The notes under the pieces were generated by a model, which was given only the letters and a program-made list of their open reading frames with translations, searched no databases and had not been told where the DNA came from. From Neolecta irregularis DAH-3 (Eukaryota > Ascomycota > Neolectomycetes > Neolectales > Neolectaceae): DNA of 64,000 bases. Position 1 is the stretch's first letter, and every line of letters starts with the position of its first letter. The position numbers and the translations under genes are program-made. The DNA is taken from the NCBI GenBank assembly GCA_001929475.1, contig LXFE01003012.1, forward strand, positions 1 to 64,000, given 5' to 3'. Shown here one piece after another: positions 24,920 through 36,652 of the stretch.

Positions 24920-27527
24920 CTAAGCAAGTGAAGCTGAATAGGCAAGCGACCAAGTAAGAGACATTCCATCATCCAAGAAAGACAAGTTGAATGCTCTGTT
25001 TGCGAAGAAGTCATACGCAGCAGCCGGTTCTGCAATAGCGTAGTCAAGATACTACATTTGTCAAGAAGATCAAAAAAGTTATAACACACGAGAATTCCCT
25101 TCCATCCATCGGCAACTGAAGATATCAGCGATGCCACTTTATCGTTCCATTCATGTCGGACGAATTCCGCGCTCCGTATGTATCCCGAAATACCAGTCGT
25201 AGGTAACATATGAATCCCTAATATGCATTGCTCGAGACCCGAAAAATAGGTAGTATAATTCAATTTATTTTCAAGGAGGATTCCCGAGACATAATTCATC
25301 ACGAAAGACTTGGGTTCAATCTTATTTGTTGATCCCAGCAGCATATAACTATTCATTGAACGTTTCTGAATAGCGAGCATGAGATTGGCCCGAGCTTCCA
25401 TGACCTCATCTCCAGTAACATGCCCCCAAAGTTTCATCCCATAGTAAAAGTTGTAGTCTAGAAATTAACCCATTCGGCCACAATAAAGAACGCACCTTCG
25501 GAAGATGATTCCTCATCTTTTCCATCACCTCGAGGTGTAATACCAGCAGCCCACGAATGACCCGCAAACCAGTCAAATGATCGAAATTGCGGGAAATGAA
25601 TGTCAGATGTTGATGGGTTTGCAACATCTCGAATCAGATTGTTGACGTAATCCTTGTTATCAGATATCCAGGTTGGGTCGAGATGTCCAATAATGGCTGC
25701 TGTATGAACGAAATAACCATAGTGAAAATGATGGTCACTATAATGTCAAGAAAAAACACTCACTTGGAAAGGCACTTGAACTGAGAATTTCCAAAATCTT
25801 GTATGGTGCCATCTTTGATACCAGCTGAACTTGAGATGCCCTTCCAAGTAATATCGTAAACCAGTGGATGCTGCTGCACGTTTTGAGAAAATCTTGCAAA
25901 GGCTGCCTTAAGATTTGCCAAAAGTTTGTCAGTTAGATCTTTGTTGTTCATAATGCTGCTGACTACGAGACAAACTAATGCATATTTTTGCAAAACTTTC
26001 CCGGAAAAGTACATGCTTTGAAGATTGGATTCGTTTACAACGTCTCTTGCGGCTTCTTTTGCCGCCGCAGCCGCGATACTCTGCAGTTGCAGGTCCGAAT
26101 AACAAGCAAAAGGCCTCTTGGGGGAATATGGCATGAAGCCTACATAAACTGGAAGATCCGTTTCGGTAAAGGTAAGTCTGTTGCCAAAAAAGGCTGTCAT
26201 CGTTCCGCGTACTGTACTTACGAGCTGGAGAGGAGTCTTCAATCCCTCCGTGATTGATGCCACATGGTGAGGAAACAGGTATGTCAAAACTGGAGCGCCT
26301 CGAAGACTACAGACGACGTAATTGAAACTATAGGATCCCGAAGAGCCTCCGACGCAACCACTCAGAGTCACCCCTGTTGGATAGGATCCTGCATGAAAAT
26401 CATAGACTGCTTGTTCGACACATTCGGTGTTCAGGAAATGACCGGTATGGGTGATGGGTATTTTCGCAATCTGGATAACACCAGAGAATTCACATGACGC
26501 CTCTATAAACGAGTTATTGATGATATGGAGGTTGAAATCTATCCGGAAAGTTCCTGCATTTGGAAAGATATAAACAGCCCAAACTTTTGAATCATTCAAA
26601 TGGACAAGGTATTTGAAAGATTCCGGAGCGGAGTGTACTCTAGTAAGGGAATGAATGTGAAATGTCGAGTAGAATTGAGGCACGAGGTTTGAGTAAATGC
26701 CCGTAACAAAAGCCATTCCTTGAACGAGCGGTAGCTTAAGACTGCCGCAGTTTGCGTCGATGTTCATATTGATAGATTGTTGGGACGGCGAATCCAGAAT
26801 AAGATGACAATGATTTGCTGCGAATTCTCGGGCACTGAATCGAAGAGATGTCAAACCAACAGGACTGAAAAAGTATTCGGCATTCGCACTGGAGTTTCCT
26901 TTACCAAAGACCTCTATATTAACATGTTGAAAGCGGAAGCTGTGGTACCTTTTGGTTCTCATCGATATGTGCAACGTCAACACCAGGAGCGGTTCCATTC
27001 CCTCCTGGATGCCACCAAAGGCTGTATGGATTCGTCCAAATGGGTGTAGACTGATTAGTCGAGAGTAGATTCCCATAGAATTTGTTGGTCTGAATTGGCA
27101 GGTGACACTGTGATCCGTCAAGTCCGCGTGGTTTTATGAAATTTTCTTGGTGTGGAATTTGCGGGAGGGAGTTATTGATGGCGATAGGTAGGAAAATATC
27201 ATGGACAAATGCTGAGTTGATTCCCGACATCGCAGGTATTGAAAATGCATTCGAGTTGCCAAAACCTACAGCTTGAAATATTGTGTCCAATTGCATAGGG
27301 ATTGTTATATTGGGGGATCTAGTTGAATTATGCAAAGTAGAATGAGGACAATTGAATTTCAAATGCGAGAGATCTCCTAGTGCAGAAAGGTTGGATCGAA
27401 CTGATTCAATTGAATCTCTAGGGTCTATTTTAAGAGTCGCAGCTATAGCCTTTGTTGGATCGTCTAGCGGTTTTGCAGCCAACAAAGGAAGGCTTCGTGC
27501 AGATGAATGAACTAGACTGCGAGACAT
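24920..27527 (-). CDS. ENG1: GH81 endo-1,3-beta-glucanase, copy B
   Basis: Paralog of the neighbouring GH81 gene, start [12 protein letters not shown] (27527), stop TAG at 24920. Conserved blocks in order: [107 protein letters not shown], and the end [18 protein letters not shown]. All introns examined are GT-AG, including the one after EESSSE where copy A is abnormal. The N-terminal Ser/Thr linker of copy A is replaced by an unrelated polar region. A classical signal peptide is not obvious; either the protein is intracellular, like yeast Acf2, or a 5' exon is missing. Confidence 0.88.
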
Positions 27528-28249
27528 GTTACTTTGACTATGCCTCCTTTTCGAAACTGAAAATCAGAAGAGGAAGGATTTCTTAGTGAATTACTGGCAG
27601 AATGATTGTGGTGCAGATGTGTAGGGGAAGCTAGTATATATAGACAGCTGAAGCCAATTTATGACAGTGAATGAAAAAAGCTGGAGGTTGAATTAGCTCT
27701 CCAAAAGAATGTTGGGATAGAGTAGGAAAAATCATTCGGCTTCAATGTTCAGTATGACCTAAGAACAACTAAGGGGTGGTGCGATCCTGTGACCAATCGA
27801 AAGGGCGAAGATATGTAAACGTGAAAAACGCACCTTGAAAGATTCTATCAAATGAAAAGTCGCGAACACATTTTATCCAAATGGTTGGTTAGTAGATTTG
27901 AGGAGCTCAGGTTTATCATCCGAATTTATGTTATTATGAAAATGCTGTATAATCGAGATCAATAGATTGTATCTAATGGATAATTTTGGGAGATATTTAT
28001 CAAGGGCTTTAATTGTAGTCCGACCCAGGTCAGTCTTTGACATAACGAAGGAGCGATAGTTTTGAATAAAACAATTGCAATAATTATCTCTGTAAGCAAA
28101 TGATTTTCCATGCATATCTATTTGTGATATTATACTGGCGCTAATGTGATAATCTCCCGATTGTTTCTGCTTGATCTGGAGGTTGAGTTTATGCCACCTT
28201 ACCCATGATCCCTGCCTTTTCTGTATTTTCTAGTTAAGATTAGGGTGAG
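27528..28249. other. Divergent promoter region of GH81-B and the Kelch gene
   Basis: About 720 bp between two divergent start codons. AT-rich, with no convincing open frame, repeat or RNA gene. Confidence 0.4.
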
Positions 28250-30357
28250 ATGGGAAAAGACAAAAAGACGGCAAAAGCCGAGAAAAAGGCACGGACTGCG
28301 GAAAAGGTAACAGTCGAACAAATGGAATGAAGAATATCCATCTGACTACATAAGGTAGACCCAGCGAAAGGAATCGAAAAAGACTGCCAAGACGAAGAAA
28401 AAATCTAAATTTGCAGACCATGATGTCGATATCGATGTTGTACTTCAAGATTATGCTCGTCAGGTGTGTTTGTACGCTAGATGAGACCAAGGACTAATTT
28501 GAAAAGCAAGAAAAATTCAATGAGATTACAGAAATAGTACACGACGGACCACCATCAAGACGAGTCAACGCAACTCTGGTGAATAATCCTTTTAAGAATG
28601 AATTACTTCTTTTCGGGGGAGAATTATACGATGGCAAAACTGCGACTTTTTATAATGGTTCGTGTCTCACCTGATATATTTAAACCTTTGATTTATTCAG
28701 CTATAATATCGACAAATCAGAATGGCGCAAAATCACCTCTGGGAACAGTCCCTTGCCTCGTTCAGCTCACCAACTCGTCTCTCATTCTTCCGGAATTCTT
28801 TTTCTGTTTGGCGGAGAATTCTCGTCGCCTAAACAAAAAACCTTTTATCATTATTCCGATTTTTGGTCGCTAGATCCAACGACTCGTACATGGACTCGGA
28901 TCACTACCTCTAAGAAGAATCCAAGTCCATCCGCTAGATCTGGCCACCGAATGGTATCCTGGAAGAACTTTATCATTTTATTCGGTGGATTTCAAGACAC
29001 AGGTGCTCATACCAATTATCTCGATGATTTATGGGTTCGAAGTTCCTAGTCTCATGACTAACGTCACAAGGTCTTTGATGTTCACGAATATACATGGACA
29101 AAGATCGAGTTTGCACCTCATACCCAAAGACCGGAAGCTCGAAGTGGTTTCAGCCTTCTTCCTGCGGCAGACGGAGCAGTTCTGATCGGTGGGTACTCAC
29201 GGATGAAAGAAGGCAAGAATTCGCGTGGTATTGTACACACAGATATTTGGCTCCTTCGAATGTCATCAACACTGAAGAATATTCGGTGGGAAAAAAGACG
29301 AAAACCAGGATTTGCTCCATCGTAGGTCTGCATATAATTATATATCTGCTAATTTTAGACCTCGTGTCGGATATCAGATGGTTTATCATCGAGGGCGAGG
29401 CTTGGCTTTTGGTGGTGTTTACGATTCTCTTGATGAGGAGGAGAATTTAGAAAGCACTTTCTTCAACGACCTTTACGCATATCAAACAGAGATGCACAGA
29501 TGGTATGGTCTTCAACTACGCCCGCCTCGTCAACGAACAAGAAAGATTGTCGAACACAGACGACAACGTGGAAAAGTCGCTGATGATGAGTTATTGCAAC
29601 TTCAGAAAGCCATTGAGCAATCGACGGGCTTAGATGACGATGACCTGACGGTTGATGTGAGTCAAGGTAATACTCTGCATGAAGAAATCAAATTGTCCAT
29701 GGAACTTCCCCACGAACGCTTCAACACAATGCTTGCCGTATCGAATGATGTGTTGTATATATATGGAGGTTCCTTTGAAAGTTCCCGCGAGTATACACTC
29801 GATTCGTTCCATGCCATTGATCTCGTAAAATTGGATGGTGTAAGAACTATTTGGGAAACTCCCATAGAAGAAGAGCGATGGGAAGGAAGTGCAAGTGAGA
29901 CTGAATCAGAAGACGATGAGGAAGACGATGAGGAAGAAGATGAGGAAGAAGAAGCTCTCGAGTCGGGGCACGTCCTTTCTGAAACAAGAAAAGACTCTAA
30001 ATCAACTCGAGTCGATGATCCTGGATCCAACGAACCTGTATCGACTATCGATCCTTCTCTTCCAATTCCAAAGCCATTCGAGTCACTTAAAGAGTTTTAT
30101 GACCGAACAGGTTTATCACTGCTGATTCATAGTCTAATATTCCAGCCGCAGCTTGGCTCGAGGTCGCCATGGAGAAATCCAGGTCGCGAGGCAAGGAACT
30201 TCGGAAAGACGGATTTATTCGTGCTGAGATGCACTGGTGGGATTGCCGTGAAGAAGTACGAGCATTGGAAGATAAGATGGATGAAGAAGGCGATCTTGGG
30301 ATGGGCGAAGTTGTTGAAAAGGATATCAAAACTTCGCAAATGGGCAAGAGGAGATAA
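28250..30357 (+). CDS. KEL3: Kelch-repeat protein, Kel3/KLHDC4 type
   Basis: Starts with a lysine-rich leader (MGKDKKTAKAEKKARTAEK), followed by NPFKNELLLFGGELYDGKTA and Kelch blades: SGILFLFGGEF, FIILFGGFQDTG, GAVLIGGYSRMKEG, RGLAFGGVYDSLDEEE, DVLYIYGGSFE. An acidic run lies near 29,900 (ESEDDEEDDEEEDEEEE). A C-terminal domain follows (SLKEFYDRTG-AAAWLEVA, HWWDCREEVRALEDKM), matching DUF4110 at the end of Kel3-like proteins. The family is cytoplasmic and poorly characterised. Several introns are canonical, but the one at 28658-28690 lacks an AG in phase (see findings). It is convergent with the SDHAF3 gene, with stops 153 bp apart. Confidence 0.88.
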
Positions 30358-30509
30358 ACAATCCGTAGTGATACATCTCGAAAAGAAGATCCAATTACTA
30401 TTTTGCCGTGATCTGCTCCAGGAGATTCTGGCTCTTTTGGTCTTTGGATATAGTGCTGCCTGAAGTTGCTTTCCATAATTCGTACAACTAAAATATTAGT
30501 TCATCGGTA

Positions 30510-30837
30510 TTATCTATAAACAACTTGGCCGATTTGCTGATCGCTCAATTTTTCGACTGCCAAAAGGTCCAACTTTGCTTCCCGCCATGATTCTCCCTCG
30601 ATCTCCTGGACATACTTCTGCAGATAAGATTCATGTATTTAATAGACTTATCTGCCATGCACTTAAAAATCTCACGACGTGACCTGGTAAAACGGTACTC
30701 TTTCTTGCTAATCTAAACTCATTTTGAATGTAAGAATCTCCCAAATGTCTCATGATCCCCGGTATGTATTTCCGGTGCGCTCTTAAAATCCGCCGATATA
30801 ATGGTATGGGGGGAAGAAGGGAGACTGGGAGGTTCAT
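30510..30837 (-). CDS. SDH7: Succinate dehydrogenase assembly factor 3 (ACN9 family)
   Basis: Small mitochondrial LYR-family protein that helps mature the iron-sulfur subunit of complex II. Exon 1 (30837-30652) reads MNLPVSLLPPIPLYRRILRA and then HRKYIPGIMRHLGDSYIQNE, containing the LYR-type motif and the MRxLGDxYxxxEF signature. Exon 2 (30617-30510) reads KYVQEIEGESWREAKLDL and ends QIGQVVYR. Together they make about 98 residues. The joining intron (30618-30651, 34 nt) begins with ATAAGT instead of GTAAGT. Without splicing the frame stops soon after the conserved SAWQ. Function is inferred from family; start choice is good because the ATG precedes the conserved LLPP segment. Confidence 0.82.
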
Positions 30838-32277
30838 ATTGGTTGAGGACGCGGATTGGGGCTTGTTATCCTCATCAACGAGAGTTTATGTGGTGCGAAA
30901 GAGGTATCTCTTGCTAATTATTTTACTTCGTCCACGCCCCCCCATCTTCCACTTGGATCCACTCTCCCCGCACCACATTCCTCCACCTCTTCTTCAACTA
31001 GCTCCAACTCATCAGCATCCTCGCCTACTGGGTCTCCTTCGCCATCGACACCCACTACCTTCTCCATATCTTTCCCATGCCTGCCTATCGCCGTATCCTC
31101 GTCATCATACATGGCAACACTAGCACCCTCCACAGCCTCAAACTCAACGCCATCCTCCTCTTCAACATCGCCTCCTTCGTTGCCTTTTTCTAGCTCCTCC
31201 TTGCTATCATGGGCATCCAGAGCTTCAAGTCCTCTATTAGGTGCCATTGTGTCTGGATCACCTAGCACGCTGCTAAATTTAGCACTGCGAGGCTCCTTTG
31301 CCTAACACCTGCATGCCCTCGCCCACTCGCTTCCTGTCGCTCCCCTGCCCATTACCGCCCCCGCCCTCCTTGCCTGCTGCGACACCCTCATCATCCCCGG
31401 CGGCGAAAGCACTTGCAAAACCCTCCTTGCCTGTCATGCTCGCCCCCTCCGGCCCTGTAGGCTGCTGTTGCCCGCTACCCCTGTTACGCCCTTAACCCAC
31501 TACTCTGTTAAACTGCCCTGCACGGTCGCTCTGCCCTGAACCTTGCCCTGTTGTGCTTCCCTGCCTCTCTTGCCATTCCATCCATGGTGCTCCCTCCTCA
31601 ACTCCCTCACCCTCCCCTTCAGAGACTGCTGCATACCACACTACCTGTTGCTTCTCCCCAGGCTTCCCCTCTGGGGTACCTGCACTGGCATGATCCTAAG
31701 CACCTCACGATTGTCCAGCACAAGTGGTGGACTGGCCACCTTGTGCTGCTGCTCACCACCCTGCACTACTAAGTCACCATCCTTAAGGATGGGAATATGC
31801 TGAGTACTGCAAACATCACACTATGGATAAGAAAGGGGAATGGAGAAGGACACAATTGCTAGAAAGTATATTATATAAAATTCTTTATGAACATATCAAT
31901 CCTTAGAGTCTGGGAATAATTGCTATTCTACGATCTGCTACTACAAAGTCTAGCTAGTATCTCAATGTGTAATACTTTGGCATCCAGGAGAGCTGTTATT
32001 GAGGTGCATCACACCATGGTATTCACATGTTATACCTGGACTGGCCCATGGACCAGTCCATGGGCCTGGCCTGACCCTCAGAAAAGTCCAAGGGCCAGGC
32101 CTTTAAAAACGTCCATGGACTTTGGTCCATCCGCAACACTGGGTGTACCAAACGCGCCTGTTAGTACGTAGTATCATGATATTTCGTCAAATATATCGCT
32201 TACAAAACTGTACTTTAAAATCACGCCATTAAAATTCCACCAAGCCACATTGCGCCAATCGCCAACAATCATCCCAT
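30838..32277. other. GC-rich island and repeat region without genes
   Basis: From about 30,930 to 31,800 the base composition shifts sharply to C-rich on the plus strand (long CCTCC/CTCCC/TGCCCTG tracts), creating many overlapping spurious frames. The minus-strand frame 31268-30918 is Glu/Asp-rich without a recognisable fold. AT-rich sequence and the dispersed repeat at 32023-32141 follow. I see no conserved protein. Confidence 0.5.
32023..32141. repeat. Dispersed repeat, copy 1 (hAT-like terminus)
   Basis: Shares with the copy at 44770-44863 the left phrase TCACATGTTA, the core CCTCAGAAAAG flanked by GGCCTGGCC-type arms, and the right end CAACACTG. Internally it is built of short inverted blocks around CCATGG (GGCCCATGGACCAGTCCATG). 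Reverse-complemented, the right end reads CAGTGTTGCGGATGGACC, resembling terminal repeats of hAT transposons; this family assignment is inference. Confidence 0.65.
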
Positions 32278-33993
32278 ATGACAACTCTCGAACATTTCCT
32301 TAGTCTACAGAAAACCCTTCCGTCAACAGAAAAAGATACACCGGAATCGATTGAGTTTGAAATCATGCGGGCCCTTTTGAAATTTCTAAAGGGCGCACAT
32401 AGGACCTTTATTCTGTCAATGCCGATGGCGACGAATAAACTGCTAGGAAAGTATTTTATCTGACAAAATATAATCAGCCGACTATCAGGTTGATTAAAGC
32501 AGAGGGTCCATTAATCTATAGCCCCAAAAACATCTCGAGGTTGGAAGATATTTTACAATACCTCGATGAGACCTATGATTTTATCTACAAGCAAGGAAAA
32601 TGCAAAAACACCGGAGAATTAGTTTGGGTCACGCCTGTGGCAATAGAAGTTGCATGGGTTACCGAAGGGCATACTGATTCAACCTTTGCTCTCATTGATG
32701 TACAGATTCGGCACTCAAGAAGACATTACGGCTCTCAAAAAACGTAAAATTACCAGCGATCATACTTCTCACTCTTCAATTGCTCAAGACCTCCAGACTC
32801 TCCTGTCTTACAAGTCTGTCTTCGATATACAGCACTCACGGCACACTGAAATTGTGTCATTATTACAGAGTCCAACTGCACGAGTGAAGTTATTGTGCCA
32901 AGCCAGAAATACCGAGAAGACAATCAGACCTTTCTGTACAGCGAATAGTAAACGAGAATGTCGAATTAGAGACTGTGGAAAGATTCATTTTATACCGATT
33001 ATTAAACCTCATACGGAAACTGGTTTGGGTGATTGTAGCTATTTAAATACATGTCATAAGATGGATATCTGCAAGTATCTGCATTATGTTTTGGATGTTC
33101 CGATTGAGCAGGTATTTCTTTTTCTTATAGGGAACTATGCTGGCAGAGTCTAGCAAGCAAAAAGAGTCAAGACTAAGGATATTCAATCCGCTATTTGGTA
33201 TCAAGAACCGTTTGGAGCCCAGGCTCCGGTATGAAAACACACCCTGTTTGAGGCATTCTCTGATTCTGAAAAAGTTACCGCCTCAATGCATCAAGTGTGA
33301 TGTAGGACACAAGTTGTAACAGATAATCTGACTTGCTAGGTTCGCAAGCTTGATTTTTCAATCTTGGGCAAGTTTTCGATTGTAATGGCTGACCCGGCTT
33401 GGGATATTCATATGTCACTGCCGTATGGAACAGTCACAGACGACGAAATGACTGCTCTTCCTGTCGGCTGCCTCCAAGATGAAGGGGTGCTGATGCTTTG
33501 GGTTACTAATCGATGCATGGAACTTGCTCGAGAATGCATGTCCGCATGGGGCTACAAACGAGTTGATGAACTTGTTTGGGTCAAAATCAATCAGCTTCAA
33601 AGGTTGATTCGAACTGGGAGGACGGGTCATTGGTTGAATCATTCTAAAGAACATCTCCTCATTGGACTCAAGGGAAATCCAAGATGGCTAGAGCCGTATG
33701 TCGATGTTGATGTCGTTGTATCCGAAGTCCGAGAAACAAGTCGCAAGCCAGATGAAGTCTACGATATTGCTGAACGTTTAGCAGGAAAACACACGAGAAA
33801 ACTAGGTACACGACCTTTTTAGCATGTCTATGTACTTACTGGATTAGAGATATTTGGACGGGAACATAACATGCGAGAGGGCTGGACAACTTTGGGAAAC
33901 CAACTCCCAGGAACCATTCTCCATGAATCCGAATTGCGAAGGAAATATCTTGAGCGTTACCCAGAAGCTGCAAATACAATTATCAACAAGTAA
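32278..33993 (+). CDS. IME4: mRNA N6-adenosine methyltransferase, IME4/METTL3 type
   Basis: MT-A70 family enzyme expected to methylate adenosines in mRNA, in yeast linked to meiotic entry. The N-terminal half ([34 protein letters not shown]) is followed by a Cys/His-rich part ([38 protein letters not shown]) and the catalytic domain: [20 protein letters not shown], then [74 protein letters not shown], and the last exon [20 protein letters not shown] with the cofactor-binding R, H, N and Q. The catalytic motif, normally DPPW, reads DPAW (33391-33402). One intron (32669-32705) needs a GC donor. The start ATG is the first in a good frame; the stop is TAA 33991-33993. Confidence 0.92.
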
Positions 33994-34169
33994 AGCATAC
34001 ATACATATATGGAAGTATTATGACTGTAATCAAGTTACAACTCTCAGCACCAACCACCAAAACTTGCTATACGGACCCTGTCACAAGTCGATACTCAGCC
34101 TCATTAGCCACCCTACAAAAAACCTCTGTTTCTCACCTACAGTCCCGCATATACTTATCTTGTTTCTAT

Positions 34170-35031
34170 ATGCCTGCAAAGTCCTCACCACCTTCGTCTA
34201 TCCGGACACTCTCTACCCGTCCTCCAAGCCTCGATTTCTCCTGTTTAAAAACCAGCACTCCTCCCACCGAAGTTGAACCGTCGAATACGCTGCTGATAAC
34301 AAATCTTCCACCAGAGCTGTTCGAAGAGGACACGTTAGCGTCGTTTCGTCAAAACTTGTCTCAGGATATTAATATCCTTAACTGGGCCCCTATCAAGAGC
34401 TTTAGCCGCATTGTATGTGTTACCGAGTCGATTGATGAAGCTATCGAGACGAGGAAAGTCCTGGATGGTATAACTATCAGTGAAAGGAGAGTCAGAGTAT
34501 ATTTTGGAGAGGTATCTGACCACCCTGCATGTCAGGTATTAACATTACCAGCATACTAAAGAAGTCGATTTAAAAGACGCTCACCTTCACCCGCCAGATC
34601 TCGATAGAAATTGGCTAGTCAGCCCTCCTGGAAGTCTACCAGTCGAATGGGAACAGATCCGAGAAGGTCCACCGAATAGGTTTACGTTACCAGAAGAATT
34701 AACATCCGCACTGGAGAAGCTTGCTTTACAGACTATTCCTACTAGTCGTCCTGTCACTCTTCAAGAACATGACCATGCCATGCCGTCGCCCCATCTATCC
34801 GAAAAGATGGGTGGTACCACCCCTGATGTAGAGCCATATCTGTCATCGACTCCTGCTTCGGCGATTACCAAACGTTCCCGTTCGTCGACTATTACTTTAC
34901 TCGAAAAGGGACAGAAAGGAAACGGGGGTCCGGGTATTACTGTTGATGATTACGATGGAGACGGAATGGAAAATCATCAAAGGATAGGTGCCATCCGAGG
35001 TACAGCCTTACCACCACTTGCTCCGAACTAA
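34170..35031 (+). CDS. RCN1: Calcipressin (regulator of calcineurin)
   Basis: Cytosolic modulator of the calcineurin phosphatase. An RRM-like N-terminal domain (NTLLITNLPPELFEEDTL, IVCVTESIDEAIETRKVLDG, RVRVYFGE) is followed by the family signature LVSPPGSLPVEWEQIREGPP and a low-complexity tail (TKRSRSSTITLL, ITVDDYDGDG). One 40-nt intron at 34511-34550 joins FGE to HTKEVDLKDAHLHPPD in phase 0, with a TTAAC branch site. The frame is open upstream to 34020, so a longer N-terminus is possible; the ATG at 34170 (MPAKSSPPS) is chosen as closer to the conserved domain. Confidence 0.87.
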
Positions 35032-35199
35032 TGAAAATTCGTTGTTTTTCAAGCAGGTGGCGTCTTGGTCTGATTGTTAATCATTATGCATCATTAGAAA
35101 TAGGACAATAGTGTTTCTATGAGATCAAGTGACAAAAGGGAAAACCCAAGCCTGATTCTTGCGTACTACAATTGTTGAACCTCTTCTACCGCGTATAAT

Positions 35200-36439
35200 C
35201 TACTTCATACTGACTAGTTTAACATCAAAGATCAAAGTTGAATTTTTGGGAATTCCAGGAACTTCACGTTTTCCGTATCCCATAGCAGCTGGAACGATAA
35301 TCCGCCTTTCTCCACCAGTTGCCATCCCGGCTACTCCAATATCCCACCCTTTGATGACTTCACCTTTTCCAAGCGTGAATACAAACGGCTTGCCTTTGGT
35401 ATTGCTGTCAAAAACCTTTCCGTTCTGGAGTTTTCCAATGTATCGCATTCCAATCTAGGATTCAGAAGAACTCGTGAGCAGACACCCTTACCTTTTGACC
35501 AGCCTTGCATTGAGGCCCCTTTCCGATTTTTTGGTCCTCAGTCACAACTCCGCCTTCGTGCTTTTTAGGTTCAATAGCTGTCTTTGTTTCTTTAGAAAAT
35601 GTTACATTTTTCTTGGCAGCGGCAGTGTCTGGAGTATCTTGAACATCAGTCACGCCATTTTTCGGCTCCCCGGCGGGCACAGCAGTCCCATTATTCATCT
35701 TCAACTTTTTTTTTTCTTTTTTGCTGAGTTTTTTGGGTTCTTCGGATGCCTTCCCAGCTCCAGCTTCTGTAGTCATCAGTTCGTCGAGATCTTCAGCCTC
35801 ATCAGCAGAACGCTTCTTGTTCTTCTTGATGTGTTTAGCTTCGGCTTTCTTCTCAGGAACTTCGACGATTTCTTCAATCTTAGAGGTTCCGTCAAGATCA
35901 TCTGCTTCGTCGTCCAGATCTTCGGCGCACATATCAACTAGCTCATCGTCATCTGGGGCGAGATCATAGTCATCATCATTAGAACCCTCGCTGTCATCAT
36001 CGTCGTCGTTTGATGGGAAAAGATAGTTTCCGGTCAAGTAAATTGGAGTCTCACCGGTGTTCGCAAAAGCGACGGCCTCGTCTTCCGGGAAGGTTATATC
36101 AAGAGTTTGTTGGTAGATCTTTCAAAAATCAGTTTTGGCACTTTGGAGAAAACATACAGATCCAGGAACAAGAGTACATAGAACAAAGTCTTCAACTTCA
36201 ACACCATCATCAGAAGAATCGACTTTCTCCTTGCCATTTTCCTCTTCGTCATCATCAGAGTCTATGTCCTTCATCATTTGTCGAATGACTTTAAGAGTAG
36301 CTGGTTTTTTGCTATCTCCTTCCGACGAGATTGCCGCCATAGTCAATCTAAAAGACATAGGCATGCCACTCTCATCATGGGCAGGCACGACTTCGCCAGG
36401 AGCTACGGTTAAACCGAACATGTAAGCTGGAGTAGTCAT
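35200..36439 (-). CDS. FPR4: Nuclear FKBP-type peptidyl-prolyl isomerase (Fpr3/Fpr4, FKBP39 type)
   Basis: Histone-chaperone-like proline isomerase. It has an N-terminal nucleoplasmin-like domain ([20 protein letters not shown]), long acidic tracts ([20 protein letters not shown]), basic stretches ([25 protein letters not shown]) and a C-terminal FKBP domain: [60 protein letters not shown], ending FDVKLVSMK. The domain order is that of fungal Fpr3/4. Three exons with short introns at about 36120-36155 and 35445-35495. It is divergent from REV1, 209 bp apart. Confidence 0.92.
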
Positions 36440-36634
36440 TGTGATTTGTTGATAAAAGGAAATCGGAACGAAAAAAATTCACCTGGTTTGCAGGTGAACA
36501 CCAGATCAAAAATTTCTGTACATATATATAAATATACATTGAATTAATTTAAATGTAAAGTAAAAATTGTTTTAGTCCAATTTGTAATATCTATTATCGA
36601 TCACTTCACAAGTCGGTAGTAGATCATCGACCTC

Positions 36635-36652
36635 ATGACTTTCATATTATGA
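36635..36652 (+). promoter_or_regulatory. uORF overlapping the REV1 start (ATGA)
   Basis: A five-codon frame (ATG ACT TTC ATA TTA TGA) ends so that its TGA shares bases with the REV1 ATG at 36649. Such an overlap suits termination-reinitiation control. Whether it lies in the mRNA leader is not known from sequence. Confidence 0.45.

Noticed and set aside
29662-30030. Serine-rich minus-strand frame
   Set aside because: Exact antisense of the acidic Glu/Asp run of the Kelch gene; GAA/GAG read backwards gives Ser codons.
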